Shown here: positions 22,250 to 32,237 of the stretch, one piece after another
Layout: each line of letters opens with the position of its first letter
Position numbering within the stretch: the first letter of the stretch is position 1
Assembly: GCF_000372725.1 (NCBI RefSeq)
Contig: NW_005197877.1
Span: forward strand, 164,919 to 228,918
Length of the DNA stretch: 64,000 bases
Reading direction: 5' to 3'
From: Emiliania huxleyi CCMP1516
Lineage: Eukaryota; Haptophyta; Isochrysidales; Noelaerhabdaceae
Program-made: the position numbers and the translations under genes
The notes under the pieces: generated by a model
Databases searched by the model: none
What the model was told of the DNA's origin: nothing
Seen by the model: the letters and a program-made list of their open reading frames with translations, nothing else

Positions 22250-24500
22250 TACCTTGCAGGCCCGGCTTCTAGGCGCCACAGCATTGGGCTTTAGGCGCCA
22301 CAGCCTGACAGTGCAAGCTTCCGAGCAGACGGGTTTGGATGCTTTGCGCCGCATTCCTGGCGACCCGCCAAGAGCCTCCAGGGAGACGGCGGGTGGGTGG
22401 CTGAGCCGGCTCGGCTTCTAGGCGCCACAGCATTAGGCTTTAGGCGCCACAGCCTGAGCCCCGCCGGCGGTGAGGGTCCACCAGACGGGTACCAGCTGCT
22501 GGGGTGGCGACGGGGGGCACCGCCGCCAGGGCGGCGGGGCGCGGCGCAAAAACCGCCACGCCGCCGCCGAGCATGCCGCAGCAGCGGACCGCGCCCAGCC
22601 TCTGGGCGCCACAGCATTGGGCTTTAGGCGCCACAGTCTGGGCCCCGCCGACGGTGAGGGGTCCGCCAGACGGGTGCCAGTTGCCGGGGCGGCGACGGGG
22701 TGCACTGCCGCCACGACCCGCCGATGCCTTGTCGCTATCAGGCGCAAAATTGCCACGCCGCCGCCGAGCATGCCGCAGCAGCGGACCGCGCCCAGCCTCT
22801 GGGCGCCACAGCATTAGGCTTTAGGCGCCACAGTCTGAGCCCCGCCGACGGTGAGAAGTCCACCAGACGGGTGCCAGTCGCCGGGGCGGCGACGGGGTGC
22901 ACTGCCGCCACGGCGGAGGGGCGCAACGCAAACCGCCACGCCGCTGCCGAGCGCGTCGTGACAGCCGACACGGCTCGGCTGGCAGCGCGCGTCGCAGAGG
23001 GCAAGAGGCGAGCGCGCCCCACCGCAGCGAGAGGCGCTGTCGGGCCCACCAGAACAGGCGCCGGGACAGCGACAGGGCGCACCGCCGCACGGCGGCGGAG
23101 CGCAACGCGAGCCGTCCTCGCTAAAGACCGCCGCCTCCGCGGAGTCAGGCAGCACCGACCCAAGCCCCGCGATGAAGGCGATCATCAGCAGCGTGCGGAG
23201 GAAGTCCTCGCTAAAGACCGCCGCCTCCGCGGAGTCAGGCAGCACCGACCCAAGCCCCGCGATGAAGGCGATCAGCAGCGTGCGGAGGAAGTCCTCGCTA
23301 AAGACCGCCGCCTCCGCGGAGTCAGGCAGCACCGACCCAAGCCCCGCGATGAAGGCGATCATCAGCAGCGTGCGGAGGAAGTCCTCGCTAAAGACCGCCG
23401 CCTCCGCGGAGTCAGGCAGCACCGACCCAAGCCCCGCGATGAAGGCGATCATCAGCAGCGTGCGGAGGAAGTCCTCGCTAAAGACCGCCGCCTCCGCGGA
23501 GTCAGGCAGCACCGACCCAAGCCCCGCGATGAAGGCGATCATCAGCAGCGTGCGACCACACCGCCGCTGAGCGCGTCGTGGCAGCCGAAGGCGCCGCGGC
23601 TCGGCTGGCGACGCAAAGGAAGAGGCGAGCGCGCTTCACCGGCGGCGAGAGGCGCTGCCGGGCCCAGCAGGTATGTGCGCCAGGACAGCGACGGGGCGCA
23701 CCGCCGCCACGGCGGCAGGGCGCAACACAGAGCTGCCACGCCGCCGCCGAGCACGTCGCGGCGGCGAGCCGCGCCGCGGCTCGGCCGGCAGCGCGCGCCG
23801 CCGAGGGGTGGAGGCGAGCGCGCCCCACCGGCTGCGGGAGGGGAGGACTGTCAGGCCCAACAGGTGGGCGCCAGGACAGCAACGGGGCGTACCGCCGCCA
23901 CGGCGGCGGAGCGCAACGCAAGCCGCCACGCCGCCGCCGTCGAACGCGCACTGGCACAAGATCGCGCCGCGGCCCAGCCGGCAGCGCGCGTCGCCGAAGG
24001 GGAGAGGCGAGCGCGCCCCACCGACGGTGAGTGGGTGGCGCTGTCGGGCCCACCAAAACAGGCGCTGGGACAGCGACAGGGCGCACCGCCGCAACGGCGG
24101 CGGAGCACAACGCGAGCCGCCACGCCGCTGCTGATCGCGTCGTGGCAGCCACAGGCGCCGCGGCTCGGCCGGCGCGCGTGTCGCCAAAGGAAGAGGCGAG
24201 CGCGCTTCACCGGCGGCGAGAGGCGCTGCCGGGCCCAGCAGATATGTGCGCCATGACAGCGACGGGGTGCACCGCCGCCACGGCGGCAGAGCGCAACGCA
24301 GAGCTGCCACGCCGCCGCTGAGCACGCCGCGGCGGCGAGCCGCGCCGCGGCTCGGCCGGCAGCGCGCGTCGCCGAGGGGAGAAGGCGAGTGCGCCCCACC
24401 GACGGCGGGAGGAACTATCAGGCCTTAGGACAGCAACGGGGCGTACCGCCGCCACGGCGGCGGAGCGCAACGAGAGCCGCCACGCCGCCGCCGAGCGCGC
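22250..24500 (+). repeat. Degenerate satellite, about 185-200 bp period
   Basis: Twelve or so diverged units. The left units carry TTAGGCGCCACAGCCTGAG and GGTGAGGGTCCACCAGACGG; the right units keep CGCCGCCACGGCGGCGGAGC and GCCGCCACGCCGCCG. Similar landmarks recur near 22430, 22620, 22815, 23060, 23690, 23880, 24075, 24265 and 24435. Long open frames on both strands here are by-products of the GC-rich repeat. Confidence 0.85.
23114..23560 (+). repeat. Five-copy 90-bp tandem array
   Basis: Units start GTCCTCGCTAAAGACCG at 23114, 23204, 23291, 23381 and 23471. One unit is 87 bp because it lacks one ATC; the others are 90 bp and almost identical. Read on the minus strand, each encodes a 30-residue repeat starting MIAFIAGLGSVLPDS. 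The array interrupts the older, more diverged satellite, so it amplified more recently. Confidence 0.92.
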
Positions 24501-25932
24501 GTCGAGGTTCCAAAGATCGCGTCGTGGACGATCACGGTGGCAGTGGCTACTGTAGTAGAGGCGTAGGACCGCCGAGGCGAGGTACTCTGGCAGGAACGGG
24601 CGCAGCTCGGCGAGCTTGCCCAGGCAGGGGCGACGCCGCGAGAGGGCGGCGGCCGAAGGGGCGTTCACGAGGATGCGCAAAGTGGATCGCAAAGTGCCAG
24701 CCAGCGCGAGGTCGAAGATGCCGGCGCGCTCGTCCGGCGTGTGGCACGGCGAGTTGAGGATGGTGCGCTCGAAGTCCACGAACGGGGCGCTGGAGAACTC
24801 CGCGTCCAGGCTGCCAAAAGCCAGCCCGCCTCCCCCGTCACCTCCGTAGGCGCCCGAGCGAGAAGGGGCCGTGTCTGTTGCAGCCACCGCACTCGGTGAG
24901 CGCAGCGAGGCGGCATGTTCGACCAGCGCGGCCACCACGGACTGCGGGGACGCGCCGTTGGCAGAGGCAGCGGCCAAGACAGCCCGCCTCGGGGCAAGCG
25001 AGGCCTCCACGCGCCGCACGGCGGTGGCAAGCGGCGTGGTGGGCGCACTCATGCGCGCGTCCGGCAGGAGCGCGGTGGCGAGGGCGAACACGAGGTCGCG
25101 CGCTTCCCCCCCCCGCCGGACGTCGCCAAGGACTGAGAACAGTAGCGGGGCGCCGGGGGCGAGCAGGTAGAGGCGCTTATCCTCGACGCTGCGGCGGCCA
25201 GCGTCGCCGCGCAAGTAGGTCGCCGCATCGCGCGCCTCCTCCAGCCACTGCGGCCCCGCAACGTTGGGGGCGCAGAGCGAAGGGGGCAGCGCGCCCTCCA
25301 GCGCGAGCACGTAGTCCTTAAAATAGCTCGCCAGTAGTTGCGGGTTAGCACTCGGGGGGAGGCCGTACGCGGAGACGCTGGCGAGAAGGTAGGGCCGCGC
25401 GCGCAGCCGCCGCCGGCCTCGCCGCAGACGCCGCGGCGCTGGCTCGGCGAGGCGCCTCGCGCTGCGCATGAGCAGCATCCCCCGCCAGCGCGGCCGCGGC
25501 GGCGAGGCCCCCCACCGGGAGGAGATCGGGCTCTTTCACCTCCAGCGCCGCTGGCGACACATCGAGGCGGTCGATCGCCAGCTGTAGTGCAGCCGAAGAG
25601 GAGAAGGGGGCCGCGTCGAGGAGCCCGCACGTGAGCAGCTCGTTCAGGAAGCGAGCCCACGCGGTTCCGGTGAGAGCGAGGTCCAGCGGGCAGACCATCG
25701 GGGCGGGAGTACCGGCGGGGGGCGCCGCGAGGCGCAGCCGCCGGCCAAAGACGCGCAGCATCGCGTGGTGCGGAAGCTGCACGCGCGCTGCTCCGCTCGG
25801 CGCAGCCGCAACCGGCCCCCAGCGGAGGACGGCAGTAGCCACCACCAGCGGGTGGGCAGCGGGGCCCTGGACGGGGGCGTCGGGCCCCGCGTGAACGCAG
25901 TGCAGATCAATCGGCGGTACTGCCGCGGCCAT
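24500..25932 (-). CDS. Hypothetical minus-strand gene, 3' end lost in satellite
   Basis: Starts at the ATG at 25932 (MAAAVPPIDLHCVH). The first frame runs to about 25480 and looks like ordinary protein (ARFLNELLTCGLLDAA, ALQLAIDRLDVSPAALEV). A second exon-like frame from about 25410 to 24500 continues with similar composition (LLASYFKDYVLALEGALPP, then DFERTILNSPCHTPDERAG). The junction near 25400-25480 could not be placed. No family was recognised. Downstream the frame enters the satellite, whose 90-bp units also read as open protein on this strand, so the gene may once have extended through it. The exact exon set is uncertain. Confidence 0.45.
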
Positions 25933-25983
25933 CGCGCCCGACAGGGGCCGAGCGCGGCTCGCAGAAGCTCTCTTTATTCCCTA

Positions 25984-26203
25984 GTTCAAGCAAAGAAGGG
26001 GAGGGAGAGAGCGACGCGGCGAGCGCAGGCGGCGAGCGTGCACGTCGCCTGTGCGGCGTCTTGTTCACTCCCCTTTGAGCTACCTTTGTGCCCCCTTAGG
26101 GGCACCCCTCCTGCGCTGCGCGTATGGTCACCCCTCCCTTCCGCCCTGTTGTTTTGGATGCCCCGCTCCGAGAAAGCATGTCTCGCAGCTGCGAGAAAAG
26201 ACC
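25984..26203 (+). repeat. Dispersed repeat C, copy 2
   Basis: Near-identical to 20637-20852, here without the flanking D repeats. After the shared AAAAGACC the two copies diverge abruptly, which marks the element end. Confidence 0.9.
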
Positions 26204-26834
26204 ACACTGGAAGTGGAACACGACAACGCGGGAAGAATCAAGAAATTCTTGTAGCGGAAAATTCTTTTCCCCCACAGAGTACCTGTGTTAGTGCCAGTGC
26301 GCGCCAGTCCAGAGAGAGTGTTTTTGTTCAGTCCCGTGCCCCAGTTTACATAAAAATAAAAACATCCCGAGCTAGGGCTGGGTCGAGGACAGACACGTCC
26401 CCACCTTTGCAGGATTTTGCAAAAGCGAGGGAGGAGGGCCCGCATCGCCGTGCCCAATGTTGTGCGAGGGAGCGGTCGCCTATGGTAAATTCTTTTGTAC
26501 CTGTGCTAGTGCCAGTGCGCGCCAGTCCCGTGCCCAAAGAAAGAAAGAAAACAGACAACCCAAGGGAGGGATGGGAGGAGACGGCACGCCGCCACCACAC
26601 AGGGATTTTAAGGAGAGGAGTCCCGTGCCCAGCGTGGTAGGTAAAATTCTTTTCCCCACGTGTATACCGGGTTGCCGCCGGGTGTCTATCTGTAGGAGTG
26701 GCTTCAAGAAGTCACTTAGTGACTTCTCGAAGTCACTCGCCCCCGCGCGCACAGTACGTGCTCTAGCGGCCGGCCCGTGCACCGTGCGAGCCCCCGCGGA
26801 CTCGGCCCCAGTCGGGCCGCGACGGGAGAGGCTG
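26204..26834. repeat. Mosaic of short dispersed repeats
   Basis: Contains repeated AAATTCTTTT motifs (about 26263, 26483, 26644) and two copies of a motif reading GTGCCAGTGCGCGCCAGTCC (about 26291 and 26509). A reverse-complement copy of that motif is at about 30484-30512. No gene is visible. Confidence 0.65.
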
Positions 26835-26950
26835 TATGTATGTAGTAAGGTGAAGAACAGTCAGGCTCGGACTGGACACCAACGCGGTATGGGTGGACGC
26901 AAGACAGATGATGACGACACGCACGAGCGACACACAGACACAAACAAGGC
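26835..26950 (+). repeat. Dispersed repeat A, copy 2
   Basis: Same core as at 10742-10874, with the same GTAAGGTGAAGAACAG lead-in and CGACACACAGACACA end. Confidence 0.8.
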
Positions 26951-27062
26951 TGTTTGGGTGCCAATTGTTTTCTCCTTAGTTAAGCTGCCGAGCGAGCCCA
27001 CATCGACTTTATCTCTCCTGGCCGCCTCTGCTCGGCTCCTCGCCTCTCGTCGTACACCGAGA

Positions 27063-27905
27063 ATGCTGAGCGCCCTCCTCTGCTGCGGGCCATCCTTCGC
27101 ACTGCCTCGCCGCCACTTCGTCGCTGTGTCTGCGGCCCTCGCCGGTCCTCCGTGCCACACCTCCGCCGCGACCGCACCGCCAGGATTCGAGGCGAGGCGC
27201 GTCGAGGGAATTGGAGGCGGCTTCGACATGCTGAGCGAGCAGCCCATCGTCGACGTGGACGTGCTGTACCCTCCCTCGCTCAACGGCACGTGGGTGTGCG
27301 AGCGCCGTGTCGCGGCGGTCGAGGGTGACGTTGGCCAGGCGCAGGGCGCTTGGAAGCTGCTCGGCGGGACGGGCGACATTCAGAGCGGAGAGAAGTACTA
27401 CGTTCGCTTCGTCGACCTGAGGCGCTCGAGCGACGCCATGACTGGGCTGGACGGGCGGCGCTACTACGGCGACGTCTTTGACCGCGGTTTTGAGATTGAG
27501 TCGCGAACCGGCGGGGCGGCTGTCCGCTGGGACGCACGCACGCCGAATCTTTTGCGGTACGAACGGGAAGCTGGCGGCCCGGGCTCGGCGGCGGAGCTCA
27601 AGGTGGTGGAGAGGAGTGTCGAGCTGCCGAGTGAGAAGGGTTGGGGCTCGAACGAGCTCATCCGTGTCACAACGACGTCGAGCGCCTTTGGCTCGAGCTT
27701 TGACGTCACGTACGCTACGCGGGTACAGCGCCGATGGCGGCGCGCCACCACATCCGAGGGCGACCGCGTGGTCGAGGGCCTCGAAATTATCAAGACGTAC
27801 CGCGTACTCGACGGGGTGGCCGGAGTCGAGATGCCGACTTCGACGCTCAAGTCGACAATCCGGCTGACGCGGCCGTACGAAACACGGGGCCCACAACCAA
27901 AATAA
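27063..27905 (+). CDS. DUF6816-like protein, probably plastid-targeted
   Basis: Intronless 280-residue protein. The first about 40 residues (MLSALLCCGPSFALPRRHF) are poor in acidic residues and rich in Ser/Ala/Arg, like a bipartite plastid presequence. The mature part (VDVLYPPSLNGTWVCERR, EKYYVRFVDLR, GDVFDRGFEIESR, then RVTTTSS) has the layout of the DUF6816 family known from cyanobacteria and plastids. That family has no established biochemical role. The family call was made by eye from pattern alone. Confidence 0.6.
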   Translation: MLSALLCCGPSFALPRRHFVAVSAALAGPPCHTSAATAPPGFEARRVEGIGGGFDMLSEQPIVDVDVLYPPSLNGTWVCERRVAAVEGDVGQAQGAWKLLGGTGDIQSGEKYYVRFVDLRRSSDAMTGLDGRRYYGDVFDRGFEIESRTGGAAVRWDARTPNLLRYEREAGGPGSAAELKVVERSVELPSEKGWGSNELIRVTTTSSAFGSSFDVTYATRVQRRWRRATTSEGDRVVEGLEIIKTYRVLDGVAGVEMPTSTLKSTIRLTRPYETRGPQPK

Positions 27906-28204
27906 TAAGGAGCCCAACCAGTGCGGTATATGAGTAACACGGAGGAGCAGAATGCGCGGGTGGCGTGTTCATTTCACTTTTCGTGTCACTGTTGTCAGAA
28001 CTTGCCTGTTGCGTGTTGGCTGTTGCCCTGAAGAGCTGTGATGTGAATCTGAAATTGAAAAAGACGACGCCTGCGCACACAAACACATGCACATCCACAA
28101 AGACGGAAAGACCGCCAAAGGGCCTTTGCCTACGGCCTAGAGGAAAGAGGGGCGGGGACCTGGGCTCCGCCCGGGCGCCCCCGCTGGTGCGGTGTGGAGT
28201 TAGG

Positions 28205-28440
28205 GGGTGGGATAGGTTAGGGTTACGTATTAGGGTTAGAGGGACAGGGTTAGGGTTAGGTTTAAGGTTAGGGTTAGGGTTAGGGTTAGGGTCAGGGTTA
28301 GTCTTGTTGTGTCTGTACATGCCAGCGTTGCAGGGTTCTGCGCTGGGATCTGGCCCCACAGCGCCGACGACTAAGACTCAGCCCCGCACGCTGACCTAGG
28401 GTTAGGGTTGGGGTTAGGGTTAGGGTTAGGTCTACTGTGC
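28205..28440 (+). repeat. Interstitial telomeric repeats (TTAGGG)n
   Basis: Two blocks of perfect and near-perfect TTAGGG units, about 28205-28297 and 28398-28431, separated by repeat E copy 1. TTAGGG is a common eukaryotic telomere repeat. The block is far from either end of the window. Confidence 0.9.
28298..28398 (+). repeat. Repeat E, copy 1
   Basis: About 100 bp beginning GTTAGTCTTGTTGTG and ending ACGCTGACC, sandwiched between two telomeric-repeat blocks. The second copy is at 29010-29108. Confidence 0.85.
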
Positions 28441-28891
28441 TGCATGAATGCTTGGGCAGGTGTGAACAACACCTCGTGACCACGGCGCCGCAGGCGCCTG
28501 TTGATGGGTCCAGGTGATAGCCCTGGATGGGCAATGCATACGCCTCAGTGGGCCTTAGATCGCCCGACCGCGTCCCGCTGCTCTGTGGTCGGATTTGTGA
28601 CGCCGCCGCACCGCGCCGCGGCCGGGGGCCCTCCGGAGGACGAGGATGGCCGTGATGGACCGGGACGAGCTCTGGGAGGTGGAGTGTCAGTGAGTATATT
28701 GTAGAGACCAACCATGTCCCCACAATATCTCTCAGTCTAGCTAAGCCTGGGAAGGCGATGCCGGGGCCGTACAACAGCTTGATGGTGCTTCGCCGGCGTG
28801 CGTCCCGGAGCGGTCCCGGACGGGGGCCCAGGGGAGGAAAATGGAGGACAACGCCGACGGCGCTCTGATTTGACTTTTAACTTCAAACAAA

Positions 28892-28930
28892 GACAGTCGC
28901 ACGCGCCGCAGCGCGGCGCGTGCGACTGTC
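28892..28930. repeat. Perfect 18-bp inverted repeat (hairpin)
   Basis: Arms 28892-28909 and 28913-28930 are exact reverse complements (GACAGTCGCACGCGCCGC and its complement) with a 3-base loop AGC. It lies outside any gene. Confidence 0.95.
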
Positions 28931-29009
28931 AGGAGCGGATCCGTCAGTTAGTTGCGTTCACGCCGGGATCGTGTCCTCCACAACTTGCCCAACCATTCAG
29001 GGCGACGAG

Positions 29010-29108
29010 TAGGGTTAGTCTTCTTGTGTTTGCATGCCAGCGTTGCAGAGTTCTGCGCTGGGATCTGGCCCCAGCGCCGACGACTAAGACTCAGCACCGC
29101 ACGCTGAC
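29010..29108 (+). repeat. Repeat E, copy 2
   Basis: Close copy of 28298-28398. It is followed by a further pair of short direct repeats (GCCTCAGGGCGCCAG) near 29120 and 29327. Confidence 0.85.
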
Positions 29109-29589
29109 CCCACCAAATGCCGCCTCAGGGCGCCAGGCCGCCAGCCACCTCTTACACGCGACGCGGCCGGCGCCCTCTCGCGGCAAAAGGGTCGAGCGAG
29201 CGGGCAGAGTCGCGATGTCTGCGCACCCGCGTGCCTCGACGCGTGCCGATGGGCGGCACACGCAGCGGAGAGAGGCCCTGTCGCGCCGTCAGTAGCGTTC
29301 CGCACTCCCCACGCCACCAATTGACGCCTCAGGGCGCCAGCCACCTCTTACACGCGGCCGAGCGCCCTCGATCTTCGGCTAGCGCTCCAAATCTAGACCC
29401 CTTTGAGTTTGTGGAGGCTGCTTTCGCGCGTGCCCAGTGTTGTAGGTTCCATTAGAGATACTATTAGAGTTCTTTTTGCGTAAAATTCTTTTAAATTCTT
29501 TTTCAGCGATAGCGAATTCTTTTAAATTCTTTTTCAGGGAAGTTTTATCTCTGGGCCCCGAAAGGCATCTCTAGCAAACAAATCTGGAC

Positions 29590-29911
29590 ACATACCGGCG
29601 GGCGCTTTCGAGGCGACGTTTTTTTTATCACATATTTTCCACGAGATGGGCTGCATATCTACACAAACTTCAACCTGCTGCTCCACGAGACGTTCGGCGG
29701 CGGCTTCTCGCCCACCGCCGTTCTCAAGCTGCGCCGCCTCGCGCGCAAAGTCGCGCGCGGCAGCGTTGACCGCACGGCCTACTCGCCCAAGTACTCGCTC
29801 TCTTTTATGTCCCACCATGCAGAGCGCATCTCTCTCTCTGTTGTGCGAGGCGTGAACCGCGCCATTCGCTCTCACCTGGCAACCCTGTCTGCACGTCTCG
29901 CGCGCGCGTGA
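29590..29911 (+). pseudogene. Orphan coding fragment of unknown family
   Basis: An open stretch ending in TGA at 29911 reads as natural-looking protein (FFITYFPRDGLHIYTNFNLL, then FGGGFSPTAVLKLRRLARKV, then SPKYSLSFMSHHAERISL). No ATG or upstream exon could be assigned, and the flanks are repeat-rich. It may be the last exon of a broken gene or of a mobile element. The family is not recognised. Confidence 0.35.
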
Positions 29912-29947
29912 ACAGGGCTCCAGGCCCCAAATTACGTGTGAGTGTTA

Positions 29948-29985
29948 GAGTTGTTTGGTATTGCTAAAAATATCTCTCTCTCTAT
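29948..29985 (+). repeat. Short dispersed repeat F, copy 1
   Basis: GTTTGGTATTGCTAAAAAT followed by a (CT)n tail; the same sequence occurs at 61500-61537. Confidence 0.85.
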
Positions 29986-30260
29986 CTACACTCGACTGCG
30001 ACGGCGCGCAGCGCCGAAGAAAATTTTGGGGCTTCTCGAGCGCGGCCGGTGTGGAGGCCGTTGTTTCGCAGCTCGGTCGGGGGGGACCGCCCCTGCGTTT
30101 CGCTGCGGTTCGGTCGAAAATCATTTAGTCGGCCGACTTGTATCCACCTCGAGAACCTCGAGAGATCAGGCACAGCTCTAGACGCTTAGGGGTGTCCGTT
30201 TTTATGTATGTAAAAGAGGGGATCCTACTGTCTGAATTCGCGGAGCGAAGAAAATTTTAT

Positions 30261-30383
30261 ACGGAATACGTCCATTTTTGGAGCTTGGAATACGGCGTAT
30301 TCCATGGAATACGTGGAATACGGGTGGAATACGGGTGGAATACAGGCCTCTGGGAGGTCATTTGGAATACGTGGAAAACGTAT
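30261..30383 (+). repeat. GGAATACG-motif cluster
   Basis: At least eight copies of GGAATAC(G) and its complement GTATTCC within about 120 bp, including GGAATACGGCGTATTCC, an almost perfect palindrome. It lies about 200 bp upstream of the ankyrin gene start. Confidence 0.75.
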
Positions 30384-30552
30384 TCAGACAGTAGGGAGGG
30401 GATGCGAATGTTGGACGGAGGGTGGACGCGTCCAGGGGGGGGTAAACACAAAAAGTTTATAAACCCTCGCACAACACTGGGCACGGGACTGGCGCGCACT
30501 GGCACTAACACAGGTACACCACGGGAGTCGCCTAAGCGACTCCTGCGAGGGT

Positions 30553-30558
30553 TATAAA
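30553..30558 (+). promoter_or_regulatory. Possible TATA box
   Basis: TATAAA 36 bases upstream of the ankyrin gene ATG at 30594. The spacing would leave a very short leader, so it is a weak candidate. Confidence 0.3.
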
Positions 30559-30593
30559 GCCTGTTGAACGACGCACTGCTTCTTTCTGGCGGC

Positions 30594-32237
30594 ATGAGCG
30601 GCGCCGCCCTCCCAACCCAGCTCGCCGACCTGGCTCGGGGCGACCTGGCCTCGCTGCGCGCCTTCCTCTCCGGGCAGGGGACGCGCGGCACGTCGCTCGC
30701 GGCCCAGCTCGACGCGCGGCACGACACCGGCACGCAGGACACGCTGCTGACCTGGGCTGCTCGGCACGGGCAGGCCGAGGCGGTGCGGCTGCTGCTCGAG
30801 GGCGGCGCGAGCGTCGGGGCGGCTGACAGCGGCGGCGCCACCGCGCTCCTCCTCGCGAGCGAGGGGGGGCACCTCGACTGCGCCAGGCTGCTCCTCGAGG
30901 CGAGCGCAGCGGTCAACCGAGCTGCTGACGGCGGCGTCACGCCGCTGATCATCGCGTGCGAGACGGGGCAGCTCGAGTGCGTCCAGCTGCTTCTCGAGGC
31001 GGGCGCGGAGATAGAGCAGCCCATGGACGACGGCACCACGCCGCTGAGCGCTGCGAGCTTCAACGGCGAGATCGAATGCGCCCGGCTGCTTCTCGAGGCT
31101 GGCGCGGCGGTGAACCAAGCAGACGCTGAAGGCTTCACGCCGCTGTACGTCGCGTGCCAGGAGGGGCATTTCGAGTGCGCCCAGCTGCTGCGCGACGCTG
31201 GCGCGGCGGTCAACCAAGCAGACGCTAAAGGCTTCACGCCGCTGTACATGGCGTGCCAGCAGGGCCAGCTCGAGTGCGCCCAGCTGCTCCTCGAGGCTGG
31301 CGCTTCAGTCAACCAGGCCGATGAGCAAGGCGCCACGCCGCTGTTCATCGCGAGCCAGCAGGGCCACCCCGAGATCGTCCGGCTGCTTCTCGAGGCTGGC
31401 GCGGCGGTCAACCAAGCCCAGCAGCACGGCGCCACGCCTCTGTTCATCGCGTGCCAGAAGGGCCAGCTCGAGTGCGCCCAGCTGCTGCGCGACGCTGGCG
31501 CGGCGGTCAACCAAGCCCGCAACAACGGCGCCACGCCGCTATTCATCGCGAGCCAGGAGGGCCATCCCGAGTGCGTTCGGCTGCTCCTCGAGGCCGACGC
31601 TGACATCAACCAAGCGATGAACGGCGGCGCCACGCCACTGTTCATGGCGTGCCAGAACAACCACCCGGAGATCGCCCGGCTGCTTCTCGAGGCCGGCGCG
31701 GCGGCCGACCAGGCCGATGAGCAAGGCGCCACGCCGCTGTTCGCGGCGTGCGAGGACGGCCACCTCGAGGTCGCCAAGCTCCTCTCCTCCTACGGCGCCT
31801 CCCGCGCCACTACGCCCTTCGGCACGCCCGAGGAGGTTGCAACCGAAGAAGGCCACGCCGACCTCGCCGCCTGGCTGGTCGCCAGCCGCGGCTGGACGCC
31901 GCTCGCGCACCTTGAGACCCTCACCGCCGCCCGCGCCACCTCCCTCCTGCGCAGCGGCGCAAGCTTGCACGAGGGCGAGCCGACGCCGCTGCGGCGCGCA
32001 GCGGGCGGCGAGGGCGAGGCGGCGGCGCTGGTCCGGCGGGCGGCGTCGCCGTGGTCGCCGGCAAGCCACTCGCTCTTCCCCGCGGCGGCCCGCGCGCGGG
32101 CGGCGCTCCTCGTCCTCTCGATCTACGAGATCCACGAGCGGTACCACCTCGACTCGGCAGGAGCCACGAACGGCATCGCGGCGCTCGACTTTGGCCACTG
32201 CGTCTTGGGCTTCGCCATCACGCGCGAGACGGAGTAG
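30594..32237 (+). CDS. Ankyrin-repeat protein
   Basis: Intronless 547-residue frame, ATG at 30594 (MSGAALPTQLADLARG). About ten consecutive 33-residue ankyrin repeats (consensus GATPLFIACQ-GH-E-ARLLLEAGAAVNQA) run from roughly residue 45 to 405, followed by a C-terminal segment with HSLFPAAARARAALLVL. Such repeats mediate protein binding; no catalytic domain is present. Repeats 5 to 9 are very alike, which indicates recent internal duplication. An upstream extension would need a non-ATG start. Confidence 0.9.
   Translation: MSGAALPTQLADLARGDLASLRAFLSGQGTRGTSLAAQLDARHDTGTQDTLLTWAARHGQAEAVRLLLEGGASVGAADSGGATALLLASEGGHLDCARLLLEASAAVNRAADGGVTPLIIACETGQLECVQLLLEAGAEIEQPMDDGTTPLSAASFNGEIECARLLLEAGAAVNQADAEGFTPLYVACQEGHFECAQLLRDAGAAVNQADAKGFTPLYMACQQGQLECAQLLLEAGASVNQADEQGATPLFIASQQGHPEIVRLLLEAGAAVNQAQQHGATPLFIACQKGQLECAQLLRDAGAAVNQARNNGATPLFIASQEGHPECVRLLLEADADINQAMNGGATPLFMACQNNHPEIARLLLEAGAAADQADEQGATPLFAACEDGHLEVAKLLSSYGASRATTPFGTPEEVATEEGHADLAAWLVASRGWTPLAHLETLTAARATSLLRSGASLHEGEPTPLRRAAGGEGEAAALVRRAASPWSPASHSLFPAAARARAALLVLSIYEIHERYHLDSAGATNGIAALDFGHCVLGFAITRETE

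Larger units (their letters stand above)
20250..22250. other. Repeat-rich region between the phosphatase and the satellite
   Basis: Holds repeats D and C (listed separately), a minus-strand frame at about 21814-21700 beginning MARWLRFANTLG that could be a first exon but has no supported continuation, short tandem copies of AGAGCCATCACC (about 21849-21890), and a six-fold GTGGGCCAGCTCC array at about 22046-22121. Confidence 0.5.

Noticed and set aside
22433-24399. Large Ala/Arg/Gly-rich open frames on both strands
   Set aside because: They are products of GC-rich satellite units and overlap in many frames with no domain signal.
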